Source of the DNA: Flavobacterium davisii
GTDB taxonomy: Bacteria; Bacteroidota; Bacteroidia; Flavobacteriales; Flavobacteriaceae
Assembly: GCF_019565505.1 (NCBI RefSeq)
Contig: NZ_CP067378.1
Span: 1,860,001-1,924,000 of the forward strand
DNA: 64,000 bases
Direction of reading: 5' to 3'
A model generated the notes under the pieces. It saw only the letters and a list, made by a program, of their open reading frames with translations, was not told the DNA's origin and made no database searches. Both the position numbers and the translations under genes were made by a program. This document shows, in pieces, positions 29,733-38,200 of the stretch. How positions within the stretch are numbered: the stretch's first letter is position 1; each line of letters begins with the position of its first letter.

Positions 29733-30051
29733 TGTTTGTATTAACGTGTAAGGTTGAAATAGGAAATTATGTATTTCATCAAGTTAATGAGATAGAAATC
29801 AACAAATCGGTTGACGAAATGAGTGATACGGCAACTATCAAGCTACCAACACGCTTTAAAGTACGTGATAACGGTGAGGATAAAGTAGTAGAAACGGCGA
29901 CATAAAAACATTACGAAAAGCTGGGCGTTGATGTATTAAGAACCAAACAAACAGCGGAAAAATACAGAAGCATTTTTCTTACTGGGATTGAAAAATTTTT
30001 GATTGACGACACTAAAAACGACGATTTAACCGCATTAATTAAAACAATATG
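29732..30051 (+). pseudogene. Fused remnants of a late-control-D-like gene and another phage gene
   Basis: ATG 29732 opens 57 residues similar to the start of phage late control D / baseplate hub proteins (CKVEIGNYVFHQVNEIEINK, DTATIKLPTRFK), then TAA at 29903. The same frame continues as HYEKLGVDVLRTKQTAEKYR.. to TGA at 30049-30051, which looks like the C-terminus of a different protein. The full hub protein is normally several hundred residues long, so an internal deletion has joined two genes. Confidence 0.5.
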
Positions 30052-30327
30052 AAACACTGGAGCGATTTCCTAAACACACGCACCCACACCACCAAACGAC
30101 TGGGAAAAATGGCAAACGCAATGACTTTTGAAGTCCAAGAAAAGCAGCTGCAACTGAACAACGCAAAGGCAAATTTAGAACGGTTAGAACTTCAAATTTG
30201 CAATATAATAGCGGAAAACTATAAAAGTGAATGCGAGTACGAAAACGCTATTTTGAACGCAAAGAACAGAGCCATAAAATGGAATAATGAACCCATAGAA
30301 AGCCACAAATCAAGTAGCAAAAATTAA
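30049..30327 (+). CDS. Hypothetical phage-element protein, coiled coil
   Basis: 92 residues, start overlapping the previous stop (ATGA). The middle (VQEKQLQLNNAKANLERLELQICNIIAENY) is a helical coiled coil. No family recognised. First of a run of small genes that ends at the Rep gene. Confidence 0.5.
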   Translation: MKHWSDFLNTRTHTTKRLGKMANAMTFEVQEKQLQLNNAKANLERLELQICNIIAENYKSECEYENAILNAKNRAIKWNNEPIESHKSSSKN

Positions 30328-30354
30328 AATTAAATAGATAGAAACACTTTCAAA

Positions 30355-30684
30355 ATGAATACAGAACAATTTACAGAATACAACAAAAAAACACTAATTA
30401 ACATTAACGAACATTTAAAAAATAGCGGCGACTTCATAAACTTACCAGTAAAAAAATCAATCCATTATGAGGATTTTACAAGTCTTGGGATTGATTTAAT
30501 GATAATTTTAAACGCTATTGAATGTATTGGGTATAAAGGCGAAAACAAAAACTTAATCCTTTGTGCTGAATTAGCGTCTATAGCTCAAAAGTTAATACCT
30601 ACAAACGAACTATTGTTTTTAGATAGTTTACTAATCAAAGAAGAAAACTCAAAAGAAGTATTCAGTAAAATAGCAGATTTGTAA
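30355..30684 (+). CDS. Hypothetical small helical protein
   Basis: 109 residues, acidic and helical, with no recognised motif. It starts at ATG 30355 and ends 1 bp before the next gene, so it is part of the small-gene operon of the element. Confidence 0.5.
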   Translation: MNTEQFTEYNKKTLININEHLKNSGDFINLPVKKSIHYEDFTSLGIDLMIILNAIECIGYKGENKNLILCAELASIAQKLIPTNELLFLDSLLIKEENSKEVFSKIADL

Positions 30685-30685
30685 A

Positions 30686-30962
30686 ATGAGTTTAGGAACT
30701 AACCCAGTACAAGAATTAGCAGTAAACAAAATCCCATTTAGTAACGCACTGGTTACAGATGTAGAATTTGAAAACGGTAAACAAACGCAGATAATAACAA
30801 TTTTCAATAATTCAGAATTTCACTATGAAGGATACAAGTTTGAAGAATTACCCAATCAAAATAAAGTCAATTCAAACAACTTTTAACAGCATCAAAGAAG
30901 CCAAATTACAACCATTTTCAATATTTCAAAAACAAGAATTTAACAACCACGAAGAATTTTAA
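30686..30962 (+). CDS. Hypothetical small protein, frameshifted
   Basis: ATG 30686. The frame as read stops at 30886 after 66 residues. A one-base repair in the A-run near 30863 continues as IKSIQTTFNSIKEAKLQPFS..QEFNNHEEF to TAA at 30960-30962 (~91 residues). No family recognised. The new end is 3 bp before the next small gene, which supports the repair. Confidence 0.45.
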
Positions 30963-30965
30963 AAG

Positions 30966-31088
30966 ATGAAGATTTTAAGAATAGAAACAATACACTGCCT
31001 ACAAAGTGAAAGCTTACAAATTAGAGTTAAACTATTTAACAAAGTGGTTTTTAAATTACCGTTTAAATCAACTTTAAAACCTATTTAA
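30966..31088 (+). CDS. Small basic hypothetical protein (40 aa)
   Basis: ATG 30966 to TAA 31086-31088, MKILRIETIHCLQSESLQIR..., packed between neighbours by 3 bp and 1 bp. Too short to classify; tight spacing is the main support. Confidence 0.35.
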   Translation: MKILRIETIHCLQSESLQIRVKLFNKVVFKLPFKSTLKPI

Positions 31089-31089
31089 A

Positions 31090-31386
31090 ATGAGTTCAGA
31101 TATAGCAGTTATAACCATCCCTCTTACAGAATGGAATGAAATTAAGAACAATATAACCACAATAAACAAAAATTTAATAGAGTTAAAAGGCATAGGCAAA
31201 CCCGAATTTCTGACACCTAAAGAGGTTTGCGAGTTGCTAAAGTGTAGCCGCAATACTTTTCAGAGTTACATTGAAAAGGGATATTTAGAACCAGTGAGAA
31301 TAAACACTAAAAAGTACAGCAAGCTACTTGTGAAGCGTTCAGATGTTGATTATTTTTTGTTAAGCCGTTCAGAAAATAAAAACTAA
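31090..31386 (+). CDS. Excisionase/MerR-type HTH DNA-binding protein
   Basis: 98 residues. An N-terminal coiled coil (EWNEIKNNITTINKNLIELKG) precedes an HTH_17-type winged helix: FLTPKEVCELLKCSRNTFQSYIEKGYLEPVR ... KRSDVDYFLLS. This is the standard small HTH protein of Bacteroidota mobile elements, sometimes acting as excisionase/recombination-directionality factor. Part of the element's small-gene operon. Confidence 0.8.
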   Translation: MSSDIAVITIPLTEWNEIKNNITTINKNLIELKGIGKPEFLTPKEVCELLKCSRNTFQSYIEKGYLEPVRINTKKYSKLLVKRSDVDYFLLSRSENKN

Positions 31387-31390
31387 GCCA

Positions 31391-31594
31391 ATGGCAAAAA
31401 AACGCAGAATCGATGTTTTTACTTTACCAAAAGATACTATTATTGAAGTAATAAGCATTAAAGGCGAAAAGGTTGTAAAAAATAATATGACTTACGAAAA
31501 CGCATTAAAATTACGAAACAACAAAGGTTGGAAAAATATATTTTATCAGGTTGGATATAGTCATTTTACAGATGGAACCATAGGAAAAAAATAA
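31391..31594 (+). CDS. Hypothetical small protein
   Basis: 67 residues, basic (MAKKRRIDVFTLPKDTIIEV..), 4 bp after the HTH gene. A short KxYENALKLRNNKGWKNIFYQ segment gives it a compact alpha/beta look. No family recognised. Confidence 0.5.
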   Translation: MAKKRRIDVFTLPKDTIIEVISIKGEKVVKNNMTYENALKLRNNKGWKNIFYQVGYSHFTDGTIGKK

Positions 31595-31622
31595 GAATAC
31601 GAATACAAAACGATTTAAGGGC

Positions 31623-31742
31623 AGTTTTCAGCTCCCTTGCTTAAAGGATTAAGAAACACTTACTTACAAGAATAAAAAAAACCGCCTTACTTAAGGGCGG
31701 TTTTCAACTCTCTTACTTAAGGAGAGTTAAGAAACACTTACA
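31623..31742 (+). repeat. Two ~42-bp direct repeats flanking a terminator
   Basis: 31623-31664 (AGTTTTCAGCTCCCTTGCTT..AAGAAACACTTAC) and 31699-31742 (GGTTTTCAACTCTCTTACTT..AAGAAACACTTAC) are similar; the hairpin ACCGCC..GGCGGT lies between them. Confidence 0.7.
31679..31704 (+). terminator. Terminator between small-gene operon and Rep gene
   Basis: AACCGCC, loop, GGCGGTT followed by TT; A-rich on the left so it may work both ways. Confidence 0.75.
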
Positions 31743-31784
31743 AAAGAATAATCCTTTGAAGTTGAGCAAATATAGTAAAAACGA

Positions 31785-32750
31785 ATGATTGATAAAATAA
31801 GGTTTTCAAAAAAAAACCTATCGGAATACGAAATACAAAAAATAGTAAATACAAGCCGTTTACAGTCATACAATGCGGACGGATTAAAGCATTACCATAA
31901 CCAACGAGCTAAGAACTTTAACGGTGGTATGTTAATAAAAATTGATACGGATAAAAGTTTGAAAATAGAGGGTAGCTTACACAAATACTGTACGTATTTA
32001 AAAAATAAGGAGCTAAACAATTACGATAGTTTTACGATGCGTCAAGCCAAAGAAACACTATTGAAATTGATTGAAAGAACAGGGTTTGAACCTGATAACG
32101 TAACCGTTAATTTTTACGAGGTAGGTTTGAATATCATTACAGATATTGAACCAAAGGAGATATTAAAAAACGTTTACAGCATCGGAGATATGGACAAAGA
32201 AAAGCTTTTTTACATAGACCCAAAATATAAAAACCAAAGTCAAGTAATAACCGAATACCACAAAGACTATAGAATAGTAAACAAGATATACGACAAAATA
32301 CACGAAATGAAAGATAATAAAAAGCATCCTCCCAATGGCATTAAAATAGTGCGCATTGAAACCATACATAAGAGGGTAGAAAAAACCTATTTGATTGATT
32401 TTTTTGCAAATGAAAATTTAAAGCGATTACAAAAGATCTTCTTTAATAATTGGGATAAGCTTAATTTTTCAATTGAAATAATAGCACCACCAAAAACAAG
32501 TATATCAAAAATTGAGTTAGCTAGTCTATTGCATAAAAAAAAGCCGTTCGAGGTTTTGAATGAAATTACAAAGAAGTACAAGAATAACACAATCAGTATA
32601 AAGATTTATTACACATTAAAAAGGTTCATAGAGAACTGGGATAACGAGAAAAAAAATTTTACACCGACCAAAAGCCTTGTTTTTTCCCAGTGGGAAATAT
32701 TGTATAATACTGAAAAACAGATATATAACGAAAAAATAAATTTGTATTGA
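31785..32750 (+). CDS. Replication initiation protein, gene II/X-like (HUH Rep)
   Basis: 321 residues. Features shared with phage/plasmid rolling-circle initiators of the Phage_CRI/gene II-X group: GSLHKYCTYLKNKELNNYDSF near residue 66 (strand plus N-x-Y/N-D-F turn), an F-Y-E-V-G-L-N-I strand (about residue 108), VNKIYDKIHEMK (Y-D-K-x-x-E, about residue 168, the usual catalytic-Tyr helix) and GIKIVRIETIHKRVEK. Nothing else in the element looks like a replicase, so this protein probably starts replication of an excised circular form. Assignment is by motif recognition only. Confidence 0.65.
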   Translation: MIDKIRFSKKNLSEYEIQKIVNTSRLQSYNADGLKHYHNQRAKNFNGGMLIKIDTDKSLKIEGSLHKYCTYLKNKELNNYDSFTMRQAKETLLKLIERTGFEPDNVTVNFYEVGLNIITDIEPKEILKNVYSIGDMDKEKLFYIDPKYKNQSQVITEYHKDYRIVNKIYDKIHEMKDNKKHPPNGIKIVRIETIHKRVEKTYLIDFFANENLKRLQKIFFNNWDKLNFSIEIIAPPKTSISKIELASLLHKKKPFEVLNEITKKYKNNTISIKIYYTLKRFIENWDNEKKNFTPTKSLVFSQWEILYNTEKQIYNEKINLY

Positions 32751-32756
32751 TATTCT

Positions 32757-32936
32757 TTGATAAAAATATTTGCGATAGCGGAGCTTATAAGTACCGTTAT
32801 TTTTTTTGTCGGAAGCTTGTCGTTAACTTCCGAAAGGAAGCAATACAGTAAACAAAGGCACTCACAGCGCAAAAAGAGCATTATCCAAAAAGTAAAACAC
32901 ATAAATCATAAAAAACCCCGAAATTTTGATAAATAG
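32757..32936 (+). CDS. Possible small membrane protein (TTG start)
   Basis: 59 codons from TTG 32757. One hydrophobic segment (IFAIAELISTVIFFVGSLSL) is followed by a very basic tail (RKQYSKQRHSQRKKS). It lies 6 bp after the Rep gene. The lack of an ATG and of a clear ribosome binding site keeps confidence low. A single-span protein next to a gene II-like Rep would fit a filamentous-phage-type layout, but this is only suggestive. Confidence 0.3.
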   Translation: MIKIFAIAELISTVIFFVGSLSLTSERKQYSKQRHSQRKKSIIQKVKHINHKKPRNFDK

Positions 32937-33268
32937 GTAGTTTTTTACTAATACAATCAAAAACAACCCTAAAAAATAGATGCTTAGCATTTAAGTAGTT
33001 GATTAACAGTGATAACAAGCCTAAAAACAAGTAATTCGAGCCAAAAAAGGCAAAAAACACCTTGTATAACCATAGCAAGGCAGTTAAAAGATAAAATTTT
33101 CAGAGGGGGGCATAAAACTAAAAACATATAAGAAATAAAATCAAAAATTACCCAAAGCAAAAACCCACACCAAAAACGCATAATAACAGATATTAGTTTC
33201 GTTTTTCTACCACCTTACTACGGGTTTTTTACTCGAAAACGAATACCGATATTAAAACACCCCTTACA
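32937..33268. other. Non-coding interval upstream of the double-HTH gene
   Basis: About 330 bases with no convincing gene on either strand. Overlapping hydrophobic open frames on the minus strand are AT-bias artefacts. An origin for the Rep protein could lie here, but I see no strong hairpin. Confidence 0.4.
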
Positions 33269-33592
33269 ATGAAAAAAACAAAGAAAAAACCCACACCACC
33301 AAAGCAAAGGCAAACCTACACCCTAGAAACTAAGGCGAACGCTTTAAGATTATATTTGATAGGATTAACACTATCAGAAATTAGCAAAATTGTAGATGCA
33401 CCAGTTCGTACAGTTGAAAAGTGGTATATTTCAGAAAATTGGAAACCTCAAAGAGAAACAAAAGCCGTGCATCTTAAAGCATTGGATTTATACGATAGTG
33501 GAAAATCATACAAAGACATAGCTAAGATTTTAAATAAAAGTTTACCCACAATAGGGCGGTATATTAAAATTGCACGAAATGAAACTAACTAA
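33269..33592 (+). CDS. Double helix-turn-helix protein (terminase-small-subunit-like)
   Basis: 107 residues with two tandem HTH units: KANALRLYLIGLTLSEISKIVDAPVRTVEKWY and KALDLYDSGKSYKDIAKILNKSLPTIGRYI. This resembles the DNA-binding half of small terminase subunits or helix-turn-helix_23-type transposase domains. No large terminase follows. It overlaps the next gene by 14 bp. Confidence 0.65.
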   Translation: MKKTKKKPTPPKQRQTYTLETKANALRLYLIGLTLSEISKIVDAPVRTVEKWYISENWKPQRETKAVHLKALDLYDSGKSYKDIAKILNKSLPTIGRYIKIARNETN

Positions 33593-34595
33593 AACACTAT
33601 ACAAGGGACTTTATATAACAGCAGACGGCAAAGCGTGGCGAAATGATTTGAAAATTGAAATAAAACCCAATTCAAAGGGTAAAATCAGATTTAACGACAA
33701 ATTGCACGACTTAAAGAAATTGATTGAACACAGTAGCCAAAACAAGGTAAAAACAAAGCGCATAGATTACAAAAAGCCAAAACCAACGCAGGAAACAATA
33801 AGAGAACTACAACGCAAAGGATTTAAAAGGACGAAAATAAACGGCTTGTATGTATCGAAATACGGCAAAGCATACAACAACGGCAGTAAACAATATTTGA
33901 CACCAACCGCAAAGGGGGTGATAGTAATAAACGGCAAAGGCTACAACTTTGCAAAATTGATTTTAGAAACATTTAGCAAAATCCCATTTAGGAGCGGTCA
34001 AATAAATTTCAAAAATGGCAATACAAAAGATTTCACTGCTGATAATTTAGAATACAAAAGCACCGAGAAAGAACCGACACCAAATACAGCCGATTTAATA
34101 AAGTGCATACGATTTTATTTTGAAGTCGATAAGAAACTAAAAAGCAAAAGCCTTATGATTAAATACTATTTGTATGAAATAATAAAAAAACGAGGATTTG
34201 AACTAAAATACAAGGGCATTGATTTTGATATGTTTTTAGAATACACAAAAACAGATTTTTTGGTTTTTCCAAAAAATCAAAATAGCACTTTTGAAAAATT
34301 CAATTTTACAGTTACCAACGGTAAAAACGCAATAAACAAATATTTGAATTTATTAATATGTGAATGTTTGCAGGATTTTGAAAACGGAATTTTGAAAGTA
34401 AAACCATTTAAACCAAAACCACCAACTAAAACAGACAAATTAAGAATGCTACAACAAAAAGTAAATGAATATGGTTTAAACATAAAAATCCCGTTACGAA
34501 AGAAAAGCAACAAGGAACTTTTAAACGATTACAGAAAGAACACAAAAACGCTAGATTCAGAAATTGAAGCACTAAGAAACGAACCGCAAAAATAA
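33579..34595 (+). CDS. Phage-element protein with two HNH/NUMOD-like repeats lacking the catalytic His
   Basis: About 338 residues from ATG 33579 (the frame opens at TTG 33570). Two similar units, YKGLYITADGKAWRND.. and INGLYVSKYGKAYNNGSKQYLT, each have the 'Y-V-S-x-x-G-x-x-x' start of NUMOD4/HNH homing-type proteins. The second continues with FRSGQINFKNGNTKDFTADNLEY, the place of the HNH core INHxxGNxxDNxxxNLE. The His is replaced by Phe, so nuclease activity is unlikely. The C-terminal ~190 residues are helical and basic. Possibly a DNA-binding relic of an HNH protein. Confidence 0.5.
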   Translation: MKLTKTLYKGLYITADGKAWRNDLKIEIKPNSKGKIRFNDKLHDLKKLIEHSSQNKVKTKRIDYKKPKPTQETIRELQRKGFKRTKINGLYVSKYGKAYNNGSKQYLTPTAKGVIVINGKGYNFAKLILETFSKIPFRSGQINFKNGNTKDFTADNLEYKSTEKEPTPNTADLIKCIRFYFEVDKKLKSKSLMIKYYLYEIIKKRGFELKYKGIDFDMFLEYTKTDFLVFPKNQNSTFEKFNFTVTNGKNAINKYLNLLICECLQDFENGILKVKPFKPKPPTKTDKLRMLQQKVNEYGLNIKIPLRKKSNKELLNDYRKNTKTLDSEIEALRNEPQK

Positions 34596-34608
34596 GGCGG
34601 TTTTTTTT
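34582..34608 (+). terminator. Terminator after the HNH-like gene
   Basis: AACCGC, AT loop with the stop codon, GCGGTT and a T8 run. Confidence 0.85.
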
Positions 34609-34647
34609 GTGCTTTTTGGGTATATAGTCCTTATAGTACTTGAATTA

Positions 34648-34681
34648 TTCATTTTAAGTATTTTATTTTAAGTATTTTAAA
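34648..34681 (+). repeat. Short tandem TTTTAAGTATTTTA repeat
   Basis: TTTTAAGTATTTTA occurs twice back to back upstream of the small HTH-like gene; could be a binding site or iteron pair. Confidence 0.4.
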
Positions 34682-34800
34682 CGTTTTTGCTTTTTAGTAG
34701 GTAGAAAATGAGGACAAAAAAAGCCGTTTTTTTTGGTTAATTTTTAAAAGTATTGAATAACTAAGGATAGTATTTTACGTTATTTTTTTATTTTTGTTCT

Positions 34801-35007
34801 ATGAAGGACACAATACAAAAAAAAGAAACAAAAAAGGAAAGACTTAACACAAGAAATAAAAACGTAAGGGATTGTTTTTATTCGACACAAGAAAAGCACC
34901 CAAAATATAAAATTGAATACATCATTCAAGAAGTTGCGCAAAAGTTTTATTTATCTCCACGAACTGTAAACGCAATTCTTAGCCACGAGGGAATTTATAA
35001 AGATTAA
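34801..35007 (+). CDS. Small HTH-like protein
   Basis: 68 residues, basic N-terminus (MKDTIQKKETKKERLN) and a helix-turn-helix-like C-terminus (YIIQEVAQKFYLSPRTVNAILSHEGIYKD). Such small proteins are common in Bacteroidota phages and ICEs. Last coding gene before the tandem array. Confidence 0.6.
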   Translation: MKDTIQKKETKKERLNTRNKNVRDCFYSTQEKHPKYKIEYIIQEVAQKFYLSPRTVNAILSHEGIYKD

Positions 35008-35018
35008 AATATTTTTAT

Positions 35019-35166
35019 ATATTTGGCTCTCGGTTGCGTATCGATCAAAATAATAGACACCGATTCTGCGGATTTGGAAGTACAGGCGAAAACCCTGTCA
35101 CAATCGATAAATTAAAAGACATTTAAAAAGCAGGAGCGGTGAAATACCCTATCCAGCCCAAACGAT
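35019..35166 (+). ncRNA. Candidate structured RNA or decayed gene before the array
   Basis: A long-range pair TATCGAT (35039-35045) / ATCGATA (35104-35110) encloses a hairpin ACAGG..CCTGT (35080-35098), followed by an unpaired A-rich stretch and the terminator at 35167. GC content is higher than in the flanking genes. Alternatively the stretch is a broken gene: the frame from a TTG at 35023 reads VSIKIIDTDSADLEVQAKTL and, after a one-base shift, DKLKDI then a stop. I cannot decide between these from sequence alone. Confidence 0.35.
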
Positions 35167-35189
35167 AAAAGCCCCAATTTGGGGCTTTT
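35167..35189. terminator. Terminator at the left edge of the array
   Basis: AAAAGCCCC-AATTT-GGGGCTTTT, a perfect 9-bp stem with A and T flanks, so usable in both directions. It isolates the array from the genes to its left. Confidence 0.9.
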
Positions 35190-35209
35190 GTCATTTATAC
35201 CATTTCTAT

Positions 35210-38200
35210 AGCACTGCATTGGAGCAGTTCAGTAGTCCCCCGGTTGCCAGTTCTTGCAGTTCTCCAGCTCGTTGGCTCGCATTGGAAGAGTTCAGCACTG
35301 CATTGGATCCGTTCAGTAGTCCACTGGTTGCCAGTTCTTGCAGTTCTCCAGCTCGTTGGCTCGCATTGGAAGAGTTCAGCACTGCATTGGAGCAGTTCAC
35401 TAGTCCCCCGGTTGCCAGTTCTTGCAGTTCTCCAGCTCGTTGGCTCGCATTGGAAGAGTTCAGCACTGCATTGGAGCAGTTCAGTAGTCCCACGGTTGCC
35501 AGTTCTTGCAGTTCTTCAGCTCTTTGGCTCGCATTGGAGCAGTTCACTAGTCCACCGGTTGCCAGTTCTTGCAGTTCTTCAGCTCGTTGGCTCGCATTGG
35601 AAGAGTTTAGCACTGCATTGGATCCGTTCAGTAGTCCATTGGTTGCCAGTTCTTGCAGTTCTTCAGCTCGTTGGCTCGGATTGGAAGAGTTTAGCACTGC
35701 ATTGGATCCGTTCAGTAGTCCATTGGTTGCCAGTTCTTGCAGTTCTTCAGCTCTTTGGCTCGCATTGGAGCAGTTCACTAGTCCACCGGTTGCCAGTTCT
35801 TGCAGTTCTTCAGCTCGTTGGCTCGCATTGGAGCAGTTCACTAGTCCACCGGTTGCCAGTTCTTGCAGTTCTCCAGCTCGTTGGCTCGCATTGGAAGAGT
35901 TCAGCACTGCATTGGAGCAGTTCACTAGTCCCCCGGTTGCCAGTTCTTGCAGTTCTCCAGCTCTTTGGCTCGCATTGGAAGAGTTCAGCACTGCATTGGA
36001 TCCGTTTAGCAGTCCCCGGTTGCCAGTTCTTGCAGTTCTCCAGCTCGTTGGCTCGCATTGGAAGAGTTCAGCACTGCATTGGATCCGTTCAGTAGTCCCC
36101 GGTTGCCAGTTCTTGCAGTTCTCCAGCTTGTTGGCTCGCATTGGAGCAGTTCAGTAGTCCCCGGTTGCCAGTTCTTGCAGTTCTCCAGCTCGTTGGCTCG
36201 CATTGGAAGAGTTTAGCACTGCATTGGGTCAGGTCAGCAGTCCATTGGTTGCCAGTTCTTGCAGTTCTCCAGCTCTTTGGCTCGCATTGGAAGAGTTTAG
36301 CACTGCATTGGGTCAGGTCAGCAGTCCATTGGTTGCCAGTTCTTGCAGTTCTTCAGCTCGTTGGCTCGGATTGGAAGAGTTTAGCACTGCATTGGATCCG
36401 TTCAGTAGTCCATTGGTTGCCAGTTCTTGCAGTTCTTCAGCTCTTTGGCTCGCATTGGAGCAGTTCACTAGTCCACCGGTTGCCAGTTCTTGCAGTTCTT
36501 CAGCTCGTTGGCTCGCATTGGAAGAGTTTAGCACTGCATTGGATCCGTTCAGTAGTCCATTGGTTGCCAGTTCTTGCAGTTCTTCAGCTCGTTGGCTCGC
36601 ATTGGAAGAGTTTAGCACTGCATTGGGTCAGGTCAGCAGTCCATTGGTTGCCAGTTCTTGCAGTTCTTCAGCTCGTTGGCTCGCATTGGAAGAGTTCAGC
36701 ACTGCATTGGATCCGTTCAGTAGTCCACTGGTTGCCAGTTCTTGCAGTTCTCCAGCTCGTTGGCTCGCATTGGAAGAGTTTAGCACTGCATTGGGTCAGG
36801 TCAGCAGTCCATTGGTTGCCAGTTCTTGCAGTTCTTCAGCTCGTTGGCTCGCATTGGAAGAGTTTAGCACTGCATTGGGTCAGGTCAGCAGTCCATTGGT
36901 TGCCAGTTCTTGCAGTTCTTCAGCTCGTTGGCTCGGATTGGAAGAGTTTAGCACTGCATTGGATCCGTTCAGTAGTCCATTGGTTGCCAGTTCTTGCAGT
37001 TCTTCAGCTCTTTGGCTCGCATTGGAGCAGTTCACTAGTCCACCGGTTGCCAGTTCTTGCAGTTCTTCAGCTCGTTGGCTCGCATTGGAGCAGTTCACTA
37101 GTCCACCGGTTGCCAGTTCTTGCAGTTCTCCAGCTCGTTGGCTCGCATTGGAAGAGTTCAGCACTGCATTGGAGCAGTTCAGTAGTCCCCGGTTGCCAGT
37201 TCTTGCAGTTCTCCAGCTCGTTGGCTCGCATTGGAAGAGTTCAGCACTGCATTGGATCCGTTTAGCAGTCCCCGGTTGCCAGTTCTTGCAGTTCTCCAGC
37301 TCGTTGGCTCGCATTGGAAGAGTTCAGCACTGCATTGGAGCAGTTCAGTAGTCCCCGGTTGCCAGTTCTTGCAGTTCTCCAGCTTGTTGGCTCGCATTGG
37401 AGCAGTTCAGTAGTCCCCGGTTGCCAGTTCTTGCAGTTCTCCAGCTCGTTGGCTCGCATTGGAAGAGTTCAGCACTGCATTGGAGCAGTTTAGCAGTCCC
37501 CCGGTTGCCAGTTCTTGCAGTTCTCCAGCTTGTTGGCTCGCATTGGAGCAGTTCAGTAGTCCCCCGGTTGCCAGTTCTTGCAGTTCTCCAGCTCGTTGGC
37601 TCGCATTGGAAGAGTTCAGCACTGCATTGGAGCAGTTCAGTAGTCCCCCGGTTGCCAGTTCTTGCAGTTCTCCAGCTTGTTGGCTCGCATTGGAGCAGTT
37701 CAGTAGTCCCCCGGTTGCCAGTTCTTGCAGTTCTCCAGCTCGTTGGCTCGCATTGGAAGAGTTCAGCACTGCATTGGATCCGTTCAGTAGTCCACTGGTT
37801 GCCAGTTCTTGCAGTTCTCCAGCTCGTTGGCTCGCATTGGAAGAGTTCAGCACTGCATTGGAGCAGTTCAGTAGTCCCCCGGTTGCCAGTTCTTGCAGTT
37901 CTCCAGCTCGTTGGCTCGCATTGGAAGAGTTCAGCACTGCATTGGATCCGTTCAGTAGTCCACTGGTTGCCAGTTCTTGCAGTTCTCCAGCTCTTTGGCT
38001 CGCATTGGAAGAGTTTAGCACTGCATTGGATCCGTTCAGTAGTCCACTGGTTGCCAGTTCTTGCAGTTCTCCAGCTCGTTGGCTCGCATTGGAAGAGTTC
38101 AGCACTGCATTGGATCCGTTCAGTAGTCCACTGGTTGCCAGTTCTTGCAGTTCTCCAGCTTGTTGGCTCGCATTGGAAGAGTTTAGCATTGCATTGGATC

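Noticed and set aside
32609..33181. Hydrophobic open frames on the minus strand beside the Rep gene
   Set aside because: They overlap each other and the Rep gene antisense, and their Phe/Leu-rich composition is what AT-rich lysine-coding DNA gives on the other strand.
29138..34595. A complete prophage
   Set aside because: No large terminase, portal, capsid, tape measure or lysis gene is present; tail-type genes are truncated or fused.
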